Part shown: piece after piece, positions 22,850-34,110 of the stretch
Position numbering within the stretch: the stretch's first letter is position 1
Layout of the letters: every line of letters begins with the position of its first letter
NCBI GenBank assembly: GCA_047495785.1
Contig: JBLDXI010000010.1
Span: 620,001 to 684,000, forward strand
Length of the DNA: 64,000 nt
Direction: 5' to 3'
Origin: Lepidodermella squamata
Lineage: Eukaryota > Gastrotricha
The notes under the pieces: model-generated
What the model saw: only the letters and a program-made list of their open reading frames with translations
Databases searched by the model: none
What the model was told of the DNA's origin: nothing
Made by a program: the position numbers and the translations under genes

Positions 22850-23593
22850 AAAATCAGTGCTAGGGTATTCGAGAATATTGCGTTTTGCTTTGTGAAAATG
22901 ACAACTGAATCATGTGATGGAGTTCGCAGGATTTATGCATAATAGCGAATCGGTCATAAAACTTGACCTTCTACTTCAATGCAAGTACGTGCGTAAGCGC
23001 GCTAATGTATTTTATCATGAGATAGCCGGTCAATTTGTTTGACCTCTTATTAGAGAATCGCATAAATACTCAGAGCTCACGCTATACGTTTTTTTCGGCC
23101 GGATTTATAATGGCCGATCCACGGTACAAACTTCATAATTAGTGTTTCCATGCGAAGTGCGTGAGTGACCGATCTGTACCATCATTGTCTATGGCCGATT
23201 GGGTTAACCCAAAGGGCAACATGCCCAAGATGGCGATATAGGTTATTAGGGTAACCCATTTGAAATAGATGGTTGTCTATAACGATAATGCATGGCACAA
23301 TAACGCCCAATTAGCTGATGCGATGAAGCATTTCTATCTTCATTTTTATTTATTCATTTTTCTATTCTATTTCAAATGCCAAGAGCTTTACTGCCTCGTG
23401 ATGCTGCTGAGAAGAAGGTTTTCATAACGGCTTGTTCTCAGGCTGGCAAGATTGCACACAAAACCTTAGACAACCTTAGACCCTAAGACAAAAGAAAGAG
23501 GTCGTCACTTATTAAAATTTATTTCTGACAAAGGAAAGATTTCTAAGCAGATTTTAGCATGAAAAAACCACATAAACAGAAAAATAACGTCAT
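22850..23593. other. Intergenic, no gene seen
   Basis: AT-rich sequence between the SDR remnant and the left end of the 6-kb TIR element. No supported exon or strong repeat was found. Confidence 0.45.
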
Positions 23594-24129
23594 TAAGGGT
23601 GCGTTTCTTTATCTCAATTTTATTTCATTTTTTAAAATAAAATGGAAATAAAATGGTCATTTCATCGATATTCATCGTTTATAAATTTTTTGTTTTTTCA
23701 CGTTTCTATTCATCATTTTATTTTATAAAATGGCGTAAATAAAGCACGCGTTTCATCGAAAAAATCCATTTTTTCAGCTCAAGGAAAAACAGGCGGTTCA
23801 GCAGTTTTGGTCATATTTTACGCTTGTATTCTGAGGCTTTTCTGCAGAAAAAGCCTAATTTATATCGGTTTATATACATCTGCCCTTGTAAAAGAGCTAA
23901 GCAGAACTTAGCTCAACAACGTCACTTCTGTAATGATGTTCGAGCAGCGACACTTCAGCAACTGCCACTATAGCTGTTGCATTATTCGCAACTCAACTGT
24001 GACTTTTTATCAGTCTAAAAAGCTTACGACATCTGTTTAGCGTTCAGTTTGACTTACGAACGAAAAAACGAAAAGCTTTTTAATTTGTCCTTTTTTTCAG
24101 ATAAAACGAACGAAAATGTACAATTTGGA

Positions 24130-24866
24130 AGGTAAGAAAAAAGGCGCAGGCACAGCACGAAAAGGCGCTTGTCCGGGACAGTGCGCCACTCATAACACCG
24201 GACGGGCACATACTGAAATTATCACAAGGAGCGGAATTATCAGACACAGCAGAAGACAGAAGACTAGTGATTAGTGGTAGGGCAGCAGAGATGGAAGGTA
24301 GAGGACGGGAGAAGAAGAAACAAGGAAATAATCAGGTAGGGGAAGAAGAAATAGGAGAGAGACTAACATTGTGGGACAGGGAGCGGGCCGGGCGGCAGGC
24401 GAGCGTTGAGAAGGAAGACAGGTGACTTCACAGGCGGCGACGCGGAAAGCCGAACATTCTCGATGTCTTCGCGAAGCGGCAGCACAAAGCGGACGACGTT
24501 GTCGGCATAGCGGCACTGGACGGCTTGTAAGTGCGAGGACAGACTGGGCAGGCGACAGCGCTGCTCCAGCGCACTAACACGAACACGATCATCGAGACGG
24601 ACATGGAGAATGGCGCGCAGACAGTTATTCTGAAGCACGTCTAGGCGGCGGAGCTGCGTCTTCGCAGCAGACGCAAAGGAAACGAAGCCGAAGGTGGCGA
24701 TGGAACGGACGAGCGCCAGGTAGGCGGTGCGGCGCCATCGGAAAGACAGCCCTGGCCGGCTAACAACCGAGCGGAACCACGACAGATTTTTCCCACAGAA
24801 AACCATCAACTTACAACAAGCGACATTACGGCAAATGCCAGTACAGCAGATTATATAAATAACCAT
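24130..24866 (-). mobile_element. 3' fragment of a non-LTR retrotransposon (LINE)
   Basis: The minus-strand ORF at 24363-24866 reads YLALVRSIATFGFVSF, then KTQLRRLDVLQNNCLRAILH and a RLPSL segment. This is the thumb and post-RT region common to jockey-like and related LINE reverse transcriptases. The catalytic FADD region is absent, so this is a 5'-truncated copy. The GC-rich composition of about 24120-24790 contrasts with the AT-rich host element, marking it as an insertion. Confidence 0.7.
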
Positions 24867-25193
24867 TAAAATGAATATGATTATCTTTTGGAAATCAATC
24901 TCCTAATTCAGCTTATGGCTGATTTGACCAATGTAGAAAGGTTCCGGAACCACATTTTTAGTAATTAATTCGACCAAAAATGGATTTTCCAAACTTTCTG
25001 AAATTTTCCGATTAATTTGAAAAAAAAATCAAAATTAATGGCCATCAAATTTTTTATTTTTAGTACAAAGCCTGGCAATCACTTAACGAACATGCAATCA
25101 CTTAACATGATCATGATTTAACAAATTATTGGAAAAGCGGCATTTTTTAATAATTTGCGTTTGGTTCCGCTATTGGTTCCAACTATTGAAATT

Positions 25194-27645
25194 TGGTTCC
25201 GCAACAGGCAAATTTGGACCTACCTTTTTCCCTCAGCAAATTTATTCTTTTCGTCAGAAAATTGTGTTTTTGCTCAGCAAATTTTTTTTCGTCAGAACCT
25301 ATTCATCGATAAGAAGAGCTGTCGAAAGGTTTTCTACCGATGCAAGTTTGCAAGCAAGGCTGGATATCACTCGTAACATATTTCTCCCTATTAAGTTGAT
25401 AATATTAATGAAAATTTATCTTAGTTGTCCTGCGCGCGCTTTCCTGAAGGAGGAGAAGAAGGGTCGCGTAGCCTTGTACGAAACCCCGAAGAGCCATCGG
25501 CATAAGGCCATCAAGAACCCGGGTGAAGAATTGCCGTGTACGCTGACCGAAGAAGCTAAACGTGAAATGCGGTCTCAAATGGAGCAAGACAAGAAGCCGA
25601 AAGAAATCAGGCTGAATTTGGAGCAAGCGCGTAAGAATGTCTTTACTCGCAATATTGAATTTGCTTTTAATTTATGGCTATAGGCATTGCGAAACTAACT
25701 CTGACTCAGGTTCAAAACTTCGTTAGCCGCGAGCGGCAAAAGGTGAAGAAGGCTAAAAATCCGCTCGACGAACATATGGGGGAGGTGTTGGCGTCGCTGC
25801 AGCTTCACGGCTCCATGAACTCGCTGCAACCCACGGATTGGGCCGAGTGCCACAAGGCCGTGCCGGATGATGAAACTGCGCCATATGTCATTGATTATTA
25901 CATCGAAGAAGGCAGTGAACCCGCTCAGTTCCAAGTATTTCTCACGAGCAAGCGTTTATTGCAAAACGAGTCCATGGCGAGTACATGCCTACAGGTAAGC
26001 CAGTTAACTGATTCATGATTCATTATTTTTCCAATTTTGATGTTTACTAGGTGGATACGACTTACAAAGTTATCCGGAGCCCAGACAAAGGCTTTGTAAT
26101 GATTGCTGGGTGCTCGGATCGGAACAAGGTCTTTCATCCGGCTGTTGTAGGAGTAACTTCTAACGAGAACACTCGTGCCTACAGAAACCTGTTTCGAACA
26201 GTAAAGCGATGCGGCTACTGCCCATAGCTCATCATGTCGGACGGAGCCAGGGCGATCCCACGAGCTAAGCGGGGCATGTGTTTTTTCCATGTCATGAAGC
26301 GAGTTCGAACAAGGTTTAGCGGTAAAAAGAAGCCGAATCTGTTTCTCAAGGTACACGAAGACATTCACGCGCTTCAACGATCGAAGAGTCGAAACGAATT
26401 CAAAATCGCTGGCAAGCTGTTCTTGGCGATATGGGAGATGACGAAGTTCGCCAATGGATCATCAATCGCAGCCAACATCAGATGCCGCGAAACCAAGTCG
26501 TGGACAACTTTCAACAAATTCAAGACCAACATTGACTTCATATCTTTTACCCAACCATGAATCTATGTGTTGTTTTTTATTTTCTCTATGATTGGTCTGG
26601 CTAGTGAAACTGTTTACGCAGTACTCACTGTGCAACTGCCAACCTGGTTCGAAAAAGGGACCCTGCAACATTTGTCAAACACATCGTCCGAATCGATGAA
26701 ATTCCGGATGAGTGCCGAGCTGTTTCCCGCTGCGGCAACCCAGCTGAATTCCAGGCGCGGTCCTCGAAAGTCAGCGCCCGATATCAAGCGAAGCGCTCCA
26801 ACGAAGTCTGGCCCAGGACGAAAAAGAGTGTGCGAAGTCAGCCAGGTCGACAAGCAAGATTCGCCTCCCGCAAAGCGTAAGCCTGGTCGGCCGAAGAAGA
26901 TCAACACGATTGCTGTAGCTGTTGCCGCTCCCGCGCCTGTCGTTAAGCGTAGACCGGGTCGACCTAGGAAGAATCAACCTGGCGTATTCAAATCGCCCAC
27001 TCTCATGTCCGACTTCTCGTTCTCGGTAAGTCTTTGATTTCTTAATCCTAATTTTCATTTCGTTAATTTTCGTAGGAGAGCTTCGAACTAGCTCCAGGCA
27101 TCACCGTCCATTTCAACGCGCCATCGCCAACGCCAAGCATGGACTTCCGCGACGAAATCGAGAAGGCTGACGTGTGTCACATCTGTGGTCGAATTTTGCG
27201 GGCCGGAAACTGCCCTTCATGCCAAGCCGCCCCTATCGAAGTTCGCCCCGAGTCCTCAGCCGAGGGACACGCTCGTTTGCGCCAGTTCGCTGGGGCGCAA
27301 AAACGCAAAGCGTTGCGCAAATTTAAGTAACTTCGTTTATTTCAATCATTCATGCAATCATTCCTTCGTTCATTCACTAATGTGGATCTGATTAGGCGAA
27401 AAATTTGCGATAAAATTGCTGCTAATAAACTTGCTAAGCGCGTTGTAATGGCTCTAACTCATTGCAACTAATAGTATAAATTATTAATTATTAATTGATT
27501 AACGTTTGCTGAGGAGAAAAATACGTCTGCTGAAGAAATAAAATAGGTTCTGACGAAAAAAAATTTGCTGAGCAAAAACATAATTTTCTGACAAAAAGAA
27601 TAAATTTGCTGAGGGTTAAAGTATTCTTCGCAAATTTGGTTCCGC
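25194..27645 (+). mobile_element. Decayed MULE (Mutator-like) transposon with about 104-bp TIRs
   Basis: Terminal inverted repeats at about 25194-25302 and 27542-27645 share long blocks (CCCTCAGCAAATTTATTCTTT, TTTTTGCTCAGCAAATTTTTTTTCGTCAGAACCTATT). Inside, plus-strand exons encode a MULE transposase: VDTTYKV at 26042 (first Asp), GCSDRNKVFHPAVVGV, MSDGARAIP at 26234 (second Asp) and MCFFHVMKRVR. An in-frame TAG before MSDG and a later frame change show that it is inactive. A C-terminal part (26830-27330) has two AT-hooks (KRKPGRPKK, KRRPGRPRK) and a CxxC...CxxC knuckle at VCHICG...NCPSC. Confidence 0.75.
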
Positions 27646-27737
27646 TAGAAGATATCCTAATGAAGAAAACGTCTTCTGCTGAAGTGGCAATTGCTGAAGT
27701 GTCACACAAGTTCAAATGTCACCGCTGAAGGGACGTG

Positions 27738-29178
27738 GGGTACGTTTCTTTATCTCCAACAGAGATGAAATTATTAACAAAACAAGCCATAAACAGACCA
27801 TTTCTTTATTTTTGTTGAAATTATTAGTTCAACAAGAACGCATTTCTTTACTCGGGTTATTGTTAAAGCTACAAACAAAATCAAGTGGCGTTTCATTCAT
27901 TAAACATGTTTTTTGCCCGAAATTACCAACCACTCGCCGAGTCGTTTTTGGAGCGATTTTTCGAAGTCCTACGCATCAAGACCCAGCCCAGCGACGGCAA
28001 AAAAAAAGAAAATGACCTAATTTTTTGTTAATTTTCTCCAAGTCATACTTGATGATTCATTATACCAAGCAGCAAACCTATTAATTCATGGGCGTGCGAC
28101 ATTTCAGCAGGGGACAAAACCGCAGGCATTTTTTTTGATATGATGCGATTATGTGACGAATTATGTGACTCGTAATTGAGAATAGTACGAGTGCGAAATA
28201 GTGCGAAATCGGTATTCGGCGACATTTTCGCTGGCGACATATCCGCAAGGGACAGATCAGCCTTATTGACAGTCGAAATGCGAGCTCAGTTTTAATAAAA
28301 ATTCGGATCAAATGTTGATGAAAATTTCGGCAAAATTGCTTCACTTTTGCCAGCTGAAATGTCCTCGAATGAACGATAACTTTTGCAAAAGATTAATTAA
28401 TTTTAGCGTCCAAAAATAATTTCCTCCTTAACATCGTGGACTTGATTTGAGTGATTTGGAGTGATTTGACGGAGCTGAAATAACGGGGGTTCAGGTGGGA
28501 TTAATGCAAGCGATGCCGTCGGTAAAGATTCGGACCGTAGTGACAACATTATAATAAGTGGGGCTGTATTGCTTATTTGTCACCTGCAAAAATGTCGCCA
28601 AAAAGAGAAACTTTTTATTGCGAGAGAGCTATCTCCCCCTTTGAGTCTGAAAAATGACATTTTTGTTCTGATTTGACAAAGCTCTTAACATCGGGCTGAT
28701 TTGACCCGGCTGAAATGACGGCACTCAATATCATACGCTAACAGCGCTGGTTTGCAATATTTCCCGCTGATTTCCTATTTGAAGTTTTGAAAATTTAACC
28801 GTTTGAAACTTAACGACCCTCATCAATACCGACTGAAATTTCAGTTGGCCATAGGCCAAATTATGCAACCCGTCAAAATATTACCGATTCATTGTAATAT
28901 TCATTGACTTCTCGGGTCGCCAGAGCAGTTACACAGCTAACCATTTCTTTATTGATTTAATCTAATAACAAAATCCGAGTGTTTCATTTGATAAACGAGA
29001 TTTTGTTAATGCAAAAAATCGAATAAAGAAATGCCTCTGATTATTGTTTTTGCTACTAACAAAATCAGAATAAAGAAATACTCACTGGTGGTTGTTTTTA
29101 ACATAAATGGATAAAGAAATGGTCTCTGTTTTTTGCCTTGTTTTCAACAAAATCTGTTGAGAATAAAGAAACGTACCC
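27738..29178. mobile_element. Inner TIR element related to the enclosing 6-kb element
   Basis: GGGTACGTTTCTTTAT at 27738 is an exact inverted copy of the sequence ending at 29178, and it differs from the outer terminus by one base. Both arms contain further ATTTCTTTAT motifs (27799, 27839 and inverted at 29022, 29061, 29111). The 1.44-kb unit has no meaningful ORF, and I see no target duplication. It looks like a non-autonomous relative nested within, or internal subterminal structure of, the outer element. Confidence 0.6.
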
Positions 29179-29563
29179 ATTGTTGAACGAAGTTCTTCCA
29201 AACCATCTTACAACCCATCATGCATCAATGGGACGAAGTGGAGGCCGGCGACCGCCGCGACGCTTTTATGCTCCCATAGGGCAGTGTTGCAGCGGCACAA
29301 CTATGCGCAAAACATTTTTTGCGCTTCTTTATCAGTGCGTAGTTTATAAACAGCACGTGTCGTTTCATTCTCATTTTCTTTTTCAAAATCATGAAAAACA
29401 TGTGATAAAGAAATGACGTTTTATTTTATAAAATAAAATGAAAAAAATTGAATAAAGAAATGATATTTATTTAAAATATAAAATAATAAAGAAATGTCAG
29501 TGTTTAAATTTAATTTTAAAATAAAAAATGGTTGGTAATAAAGAAACGCACCCTAAAATCTTG

Positions 29564-29588
29564 CCGGCATAGCCGGCATAGCCGGCGT
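29564..29588. repeat. Short tandem repeat of GCCGGCATA
   Basis: Nearly three copies of a 9-bp GCCGGCATA unit lie immediately outside the right end of the 6-kb TIR element. Confidence 0.6.
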
Positions 29589-29633
29589 ATATTTCGAATT
29601 AAAAGGCAAAACCTAATAATAAAGTGCAGTCCA

Positions 29634-29675
29634 GTGTGCGAAGTAGGATCCGGGAGCTGAGGTGGTTTCTAGCAC
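29634..29675. repeat. Dispersed repeat, copy 1
   Basis: The stretch GTGTGCGAAGTAGGATCCGG, continuing through GAGCTGAGGTG and TTTCTAGCA, is repeated in the opposite orientation at 50899-50940, 21 kb away, with one mismatch over about 42 bp. This marks an uncharacterised repeat family. Confidence 0.6.
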
Positions 29676-29806
29676 CCAGCCAACAAAAAATGGTCCCCCT
29701 GTGGTTTTTTCAGCGTTCCTCTGGTTGGAGTCCCGGAGCTGGGGTGTCTCGACACCCCATCACCCATGTACTAATAAAACAATATTTCTGCAGAATCTTC
29801 AATCAA

Positions 29807-31109
29807 TCAGTGCACCATACTTGACATGTAGTAAAATAGCGCTCCGATTCCGACCCAGAACGCTAACATAGCCACCCCAAGGTCGCAAAGCCGGATGAAG
29901 CGAACTCCGCCTTTGCCACTAGCGCGGACGAAATATAAGGTTTTGGCGAACTTCATGCTTTCAACGTAATTGGTGATCAGAGTATAAATAGTCAGAAGTA
30001 CGCATATAAGCATGAAAAAGACAAGTATATTGATTAGGTAGACTTCCTGGGATGTTCGAGGTATCAACGTAAAAACAAGGGTAAGGGTTACTGCAAGCGA
30101 AAGATTAACGGTGACGCAAAACGTTGGCCGGTCAGGGTGACCAGGATCCATAACCAGGGCTACAATTTGGATGAGGAATAGCGTGATAGATGGAATGAAG
30201 ACATTTGCGACGTAATATTGATACTTCCGCTTGAGAACCAGCGTTAAGGTGGCGTGATCGAATCCTCCTTTGCTAACAACTGAACCATTATAGGAGACGA
30301 AAACCCAGATGTCATCATCACGAACAGGCGTGTAGCCGGTATTTATAGTAACTGACTCGACAGCGATTGTAGCTTCATTACCACGATTTTCGTGCTCGAA
30401 TTCGAATGTGCATGTCGCCTGATCGAATGGAAACTTCGTGTAGCTGAAGCCGTAGCAGAGAGAAGTAAATGATCGAACACAGGCAATGACAAAGCGAATT
30501 CCTTTACTATGGAACGGGCGCACTCGAATGAATCTCTCTCTGAAATTAGCCGGTACAATCGACGTTGTTATTCGAAATGTGGTACAACTTACTCTCTCAA
30601 CGGCCTTGAGTCTCCGATTGAATTGATATGCTGCATGTCAGGCCACCAAACCGAATCTGATGGTATCGAAAATTGCAATCGATCCAAAATCGGCTGAGTC
30701 AGAGTTTCGTATCCAGGCAACAGTTCAGATTTAATTTCAGGCTGACAAGGCATGTGCCAATAGATCGCCAGATTCATGGCCACGGTCATGCTTGGACAGA
30801 AACAAGTTTGAATTGCCGATTTTTGTAAAAAAAAGTTGATTACCTCATATCTACATCACTGACCGCGCTAACTTGCATAATAAAGGATGACAGATATGTC
30901 CTGATAGGAGAACTATGGTTTTCAGTCTCTAAATGCCAGGCTGATGGCAAGTTGATCGCCCTCGCAATAGGGCATAGCCGAAAAAATCTATCGCGAAATA
31001 CGACGTCACCGGTACCAGCAAGGTTTGGGTCGTCATTTGTATTGTTATTTGCTGCCTCGCTTAAGATATTATTGTTCATAATGATGAAAATTATAGAATA
31101 AAAAATCAT
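29807..31109 (-). CDS. Cys-loop ligand-gated ion channel subunit (LGIC-3)
   Basis: Exons 31109-30844, 30790-30593 and 30539-29807 give 398 residues. Exon 3 is 733 nt, the same as in the genes at 435 and 2707, and the introns keep phase 2. Exon 2 is one codon shorter (a Val missing before SRPLRE). It is the closest relative of the gene at 435, sharing DPNLAG, RFFRLCPIA, the 14-residue Cys-loop, the PDRP entrance to M2, and the upstream promoter blocks. It has no vicinal cysteines in loop C. Position and orientation indicate a duplication with inversion. The TIR element lies immediately downstream. Ligand unknown. Confidence 0.9.
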
Positions 31110-31581
31110 GATTTCTAGCTGTCAATCAGAATGCAAACTATATTAGGCAGATGAGCTTGAAAAGCTACCTGCACTGAAACGATGAAACGCCTCAGTAAAA
31201 AAAGTGAAATCCCAGGTGTGTTCTGTTCACCGTATCCACGAAATCAAATGCGAATGACTACATCAGGCTAACTTCATGATTGACAGCTGTTTAGTTGCCA
31301 AGAACGCGTAACAAAAGACTGCAATTAGCAAGCAGAATCGATTTCATTATCTCCAGGGAACTCCATAGCTTGTGGCGTGAATAGTTTTAACTGGTTCAAG
31401 GGAAAACGGACCGGAAATTCGTTTTTTGTTCAATGCGGGAAAATAAAAATTCGGTCATTATCATGATAAATTTGCAATCACAAAAAGTCGTCAGCGACAA
31501 TTTTCACCAAAATTGACAGAAATATGGGGTTTTCAAGAACTATCTCTAGCCATTGGATTGATGACAATCAGAGCGGAATTG
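31110..31581 (-). promoter_or_regulatory. Promoter / 5' region of LGIC-3
   Basis: Read on the minus strand it shows the same ordered blocks as the region upstream of the gene at 435, ending in GCATTCTGATTGACAGCTAG right before the ATG. The distal part (about 31219-31581) has a near-identical second copy at about 32557-32930 that lacks a gene. Confidence 0.6.
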
Positions 31582-32556
31582 AGCAGCGGGCAGCGCGCGT
31601 TGATTTCAGACGGCTATTTTCTATTTCTAGGGAGTTTGTCATTAGAAGAAAGAGAAACAATCGCTTTGATGTTAGCACGCGTGGGCCGGAAATTTTCGAA
31701 AAGGGGGAGTCGAAATTGAGCTTTTTTCTCGGTGTGGACAAAGGAGTTTTTCACCCGCGCAAAAGCTGATCTTGAAAAAAAACGTCATCGCTTGAGCACC
31801 AATTTGTGCAAAAGTTGTGAAAATCGTGAGCATTGAGCATTGAGCATTAAGCACATGAGTAGTGATTTGTGCGACGGCCTGGGATGCTCATTGCTCAAAG
31901 TCGCTCCAGGAGCGATTCGAACTTTGAGCAGTGAGTAATGAGCATTGCGCATTGAGCAGTTGGTAGTGAGCATTGAGCACTACTCAGCTCCCAATGCTCA
32001 ATACTCACTGCCCAAGGTAGTGATTTGTGTTACGGTCTTAACTCTCCATTTGACGGTAAGTATTTCACCGCAGCACGCAAACACGGTTACCTTAATGCTT
32101 GTGCGGTAAAAATAATAAACAGTAACTGCCGTAAGTGCTTCTACGGTAAAACTAACGCCGCCGCGTTAGTTGAGGCAGTTACTATTTAACATAAGCTTAT
32201 GTCTTCTCAAGTACTGTGAGGTTGACACAGCGAGCGCAAGAAACCTGCTGCATATGAGCCATGGAGGAATCCCGCGCGCTCACCGTGGCAACGCGTCATT
32301 TTGTAACACCCAAAAACCAATTAGGAAACAGGCAATTTCCCTGTTATACTCGTGAAATTTCATTTTAGCTCGATATCGCAGAAGTACAAAGAGTAAACAA
32401 ATATCCAAAAATATCCAATTACGACTCGGTCGTAGAGAGCTCGACGAAGTATTTAAACAGTTGTAATGACGCTTATTAAACTTTCGGTAGCGTAAGACTG
32501 CCGGTGATCCGACTAAGTCTGAGTGCTAGGGGGTACGCAAAGAAGTGATACAAAAT
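31219..32556. repeat. Tandem duplication, unit 1
   Basis: Unit 1 spans the distal LGIC-3 promoter and about 1 kb beyond it, with ACGGTAAAAATAATAAACAG and the CTTATGTCTTCTCAAGTACTG block near 32200. Unit 2 (about 32557-34110) repeats the same order with scattered substitutions. Unit 1 additionally contains an AGCATTGAGC-type minisatellite at about 31828-32015 that unit 2 lacks. Confidence 0.7.
31828..32015. repeat. AGCATTGAGC-type minisatellite
   Basis: Degenerate direct and inverted copies of GAGCATT/AATGCTC units: three adjacent copies at 31828-31850, then GAGTAATGAGCATTGCGCAT and CAATGCTCAATACTCAC further on. It is present only in unit 1 of the tandem duplication. Confidence 0.6.
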
Positions 32557-34110
32557 TCCCAGGTGTGTTCTGTTCACCGTATCCACGAAACCAAATGCAA
32601 ATGACTACATCAGGCTAACTTCATGATTGACAGTAATTCAGTTGCCAATAACGCGTAAAAATAGACTGCAATTAGCAAGCAGAATCGATTTTATTATCTC
32701 CAGGGAACTCCATAGCTTGTGGCGTGAATAGTTTTAACTGGTTCAAGGGAAAACGGACTGGAAATTCGTTTTTTGTTCAATGCGGGAAAATAAAAATTCG
32801 GTCATTATCAGGATAAATTTGCAATCACAAAAAGTCGTCAGCGACAATTTTCACCAAAATTGACAGAAATATGGGGTTTTCAAGAACTATCTCTAGCCAT
32901 TGGATTGATGACAATCAGAGCGGAATTGAGTGAGCTATGAAAGTATCCTTAACTACGTTACATATTATGCCCCATACTATGCGTTTCACGCATTTTGCTG
33001 CAACAGTGGCCCAAATAGTCGGTAAAATTCGATCCGCCTTCATGGACTACCACCAATTTTGTTGGAGTGAGGAATTCCATTCTATAATGAGTGATAATCC
33101 TATTGAAATGAAGCTGCTTCTTTATTGATCTCAACTTGGGACTATTCGGTGTCATAAGACTATTTGCCGCACACAACATGAAACGCATTGAGATCAATAA
33201 AGAAGCAGCTTCATTTCAATAGGATTATCACTCATTATAGAATGGAATTCCTCACTCCAACAAAATTGGTGGTAGTCCATGAAGGCGGATCGAATTTTAC
33301 CGACTATTTGGGCCACTGTTGCAGCAAAATGCCAGACTTGCATTTGGAGCTTTTCCTCGTGCGTAAATCAATAATTGGCACGGGCGCCAAAAGTCGGAAT
33401 ATTCTGAAATTTCCGGGCCGCGCGCGTTAATGTCAGACGGCTATTTTCTCTTTCTAGGGAGGTTTTCATTAGAAGTAATAGAAACCATCATTTTGACATC
33501 AGCACGCGTGGGCCGGAAATTTACGAAAAGGGAATTGAGCTTTGAGCTTTTTTCTCGGTCGTGTGGATAAAGGAGTTTTTCACCCGCGATCCCAGCTGAT
33601 TTCACCCAGCTGATCTCGAAAAACTACGTCAAAGCTGACATTTTTTATTTTACCGCAGCACGCAAACAAGGTTACCTACTGCTTGTGCGGTAAAAAATAT
33701 GCCGTAAAAATAATAAATAGTAACTGCCGTAAGTGCTTCTACAGTTAATATTTAACGTAAGCTTATGTCTTCTCAAGTACTGTGTGGCTGACACACCGAG
33801 CGGAAGAAACATGCTACATATGAGCCAGCATGGAGGAATCCCGCTCACCGTGGCAACGCGTCATTTTGGGACACCCAAAACCCAATTAGGAAACAGGCAA
33901 TTTCCCTGTTATACTCGTTTTTTCGTTTTTTACTTAATGTATTCATGAAATTTCAATTTAACTCGATATCGCTCGATATCGAGAAGTACAAGGAGTAAAA
34001 AAATATTCAAAAATCGTTATTACGACTCGGCCGTAGAGAGCTCGACGAAGTATTTAAACAGTTGCAATGATGCTTATTAAACTTTCGGTCGCGTAAAACT
34101 GCGTAAAAAT
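32557..34110. repeat. Tandem duplication, unit 2, with an orphan promoter copy
   Basis: Positions 32557-32930 are nearly identical to 31219-31581, the LGIC-3 promoter, but no receptor exon follows in the minus direction. The homology to unit 1 is interrupted at about 32931-33418 by a 490-bp segment containing a perfect hairpin, then resumes at the GGACGGCTATTTTCT-like block and continues to about 34110. The interrupting segment therefore probably inserted after the duplication. Confidence 0.65.
32990..33332. mobile_element. Foldback element: perfect 145-bp inverted repeat
   Basis: Arm 32990-33134 and arm 33188-33332 are exact reverse complements over all 145 bp by eye, with a 53-bp spacer. 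The hairpin lies in a segment absent from unit 1 of the tandem duplication, so it is a recent insertion or a rearrangement scar. No coding signal is present. Confidence 0.85.

Larger units (their letters stand above)
23597..29553. mobile_element. 6-kb TIR DNA element flanked by TAA duplications
   Basis: The left end GGGTGCGTTTCTTTAT at 23597 is an exact inverted copy of the right end at 29538-29553. Both are flanked by TAA (23594-23596 and 29554-29556), a 3-bp target duplication of the TWA type used by PIF/Harbinger elements. The termini carry several subterminal copies of ATAAAGAAA or its complement (for example near 29405, 29452 and 29488). No Harbinger-type DDE or Myb-like ORF is visible, so it is probably non-autonomous and has grown by nested insertions (LINE tail, MULE, inner TIR element). 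Confidence 0.7.
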
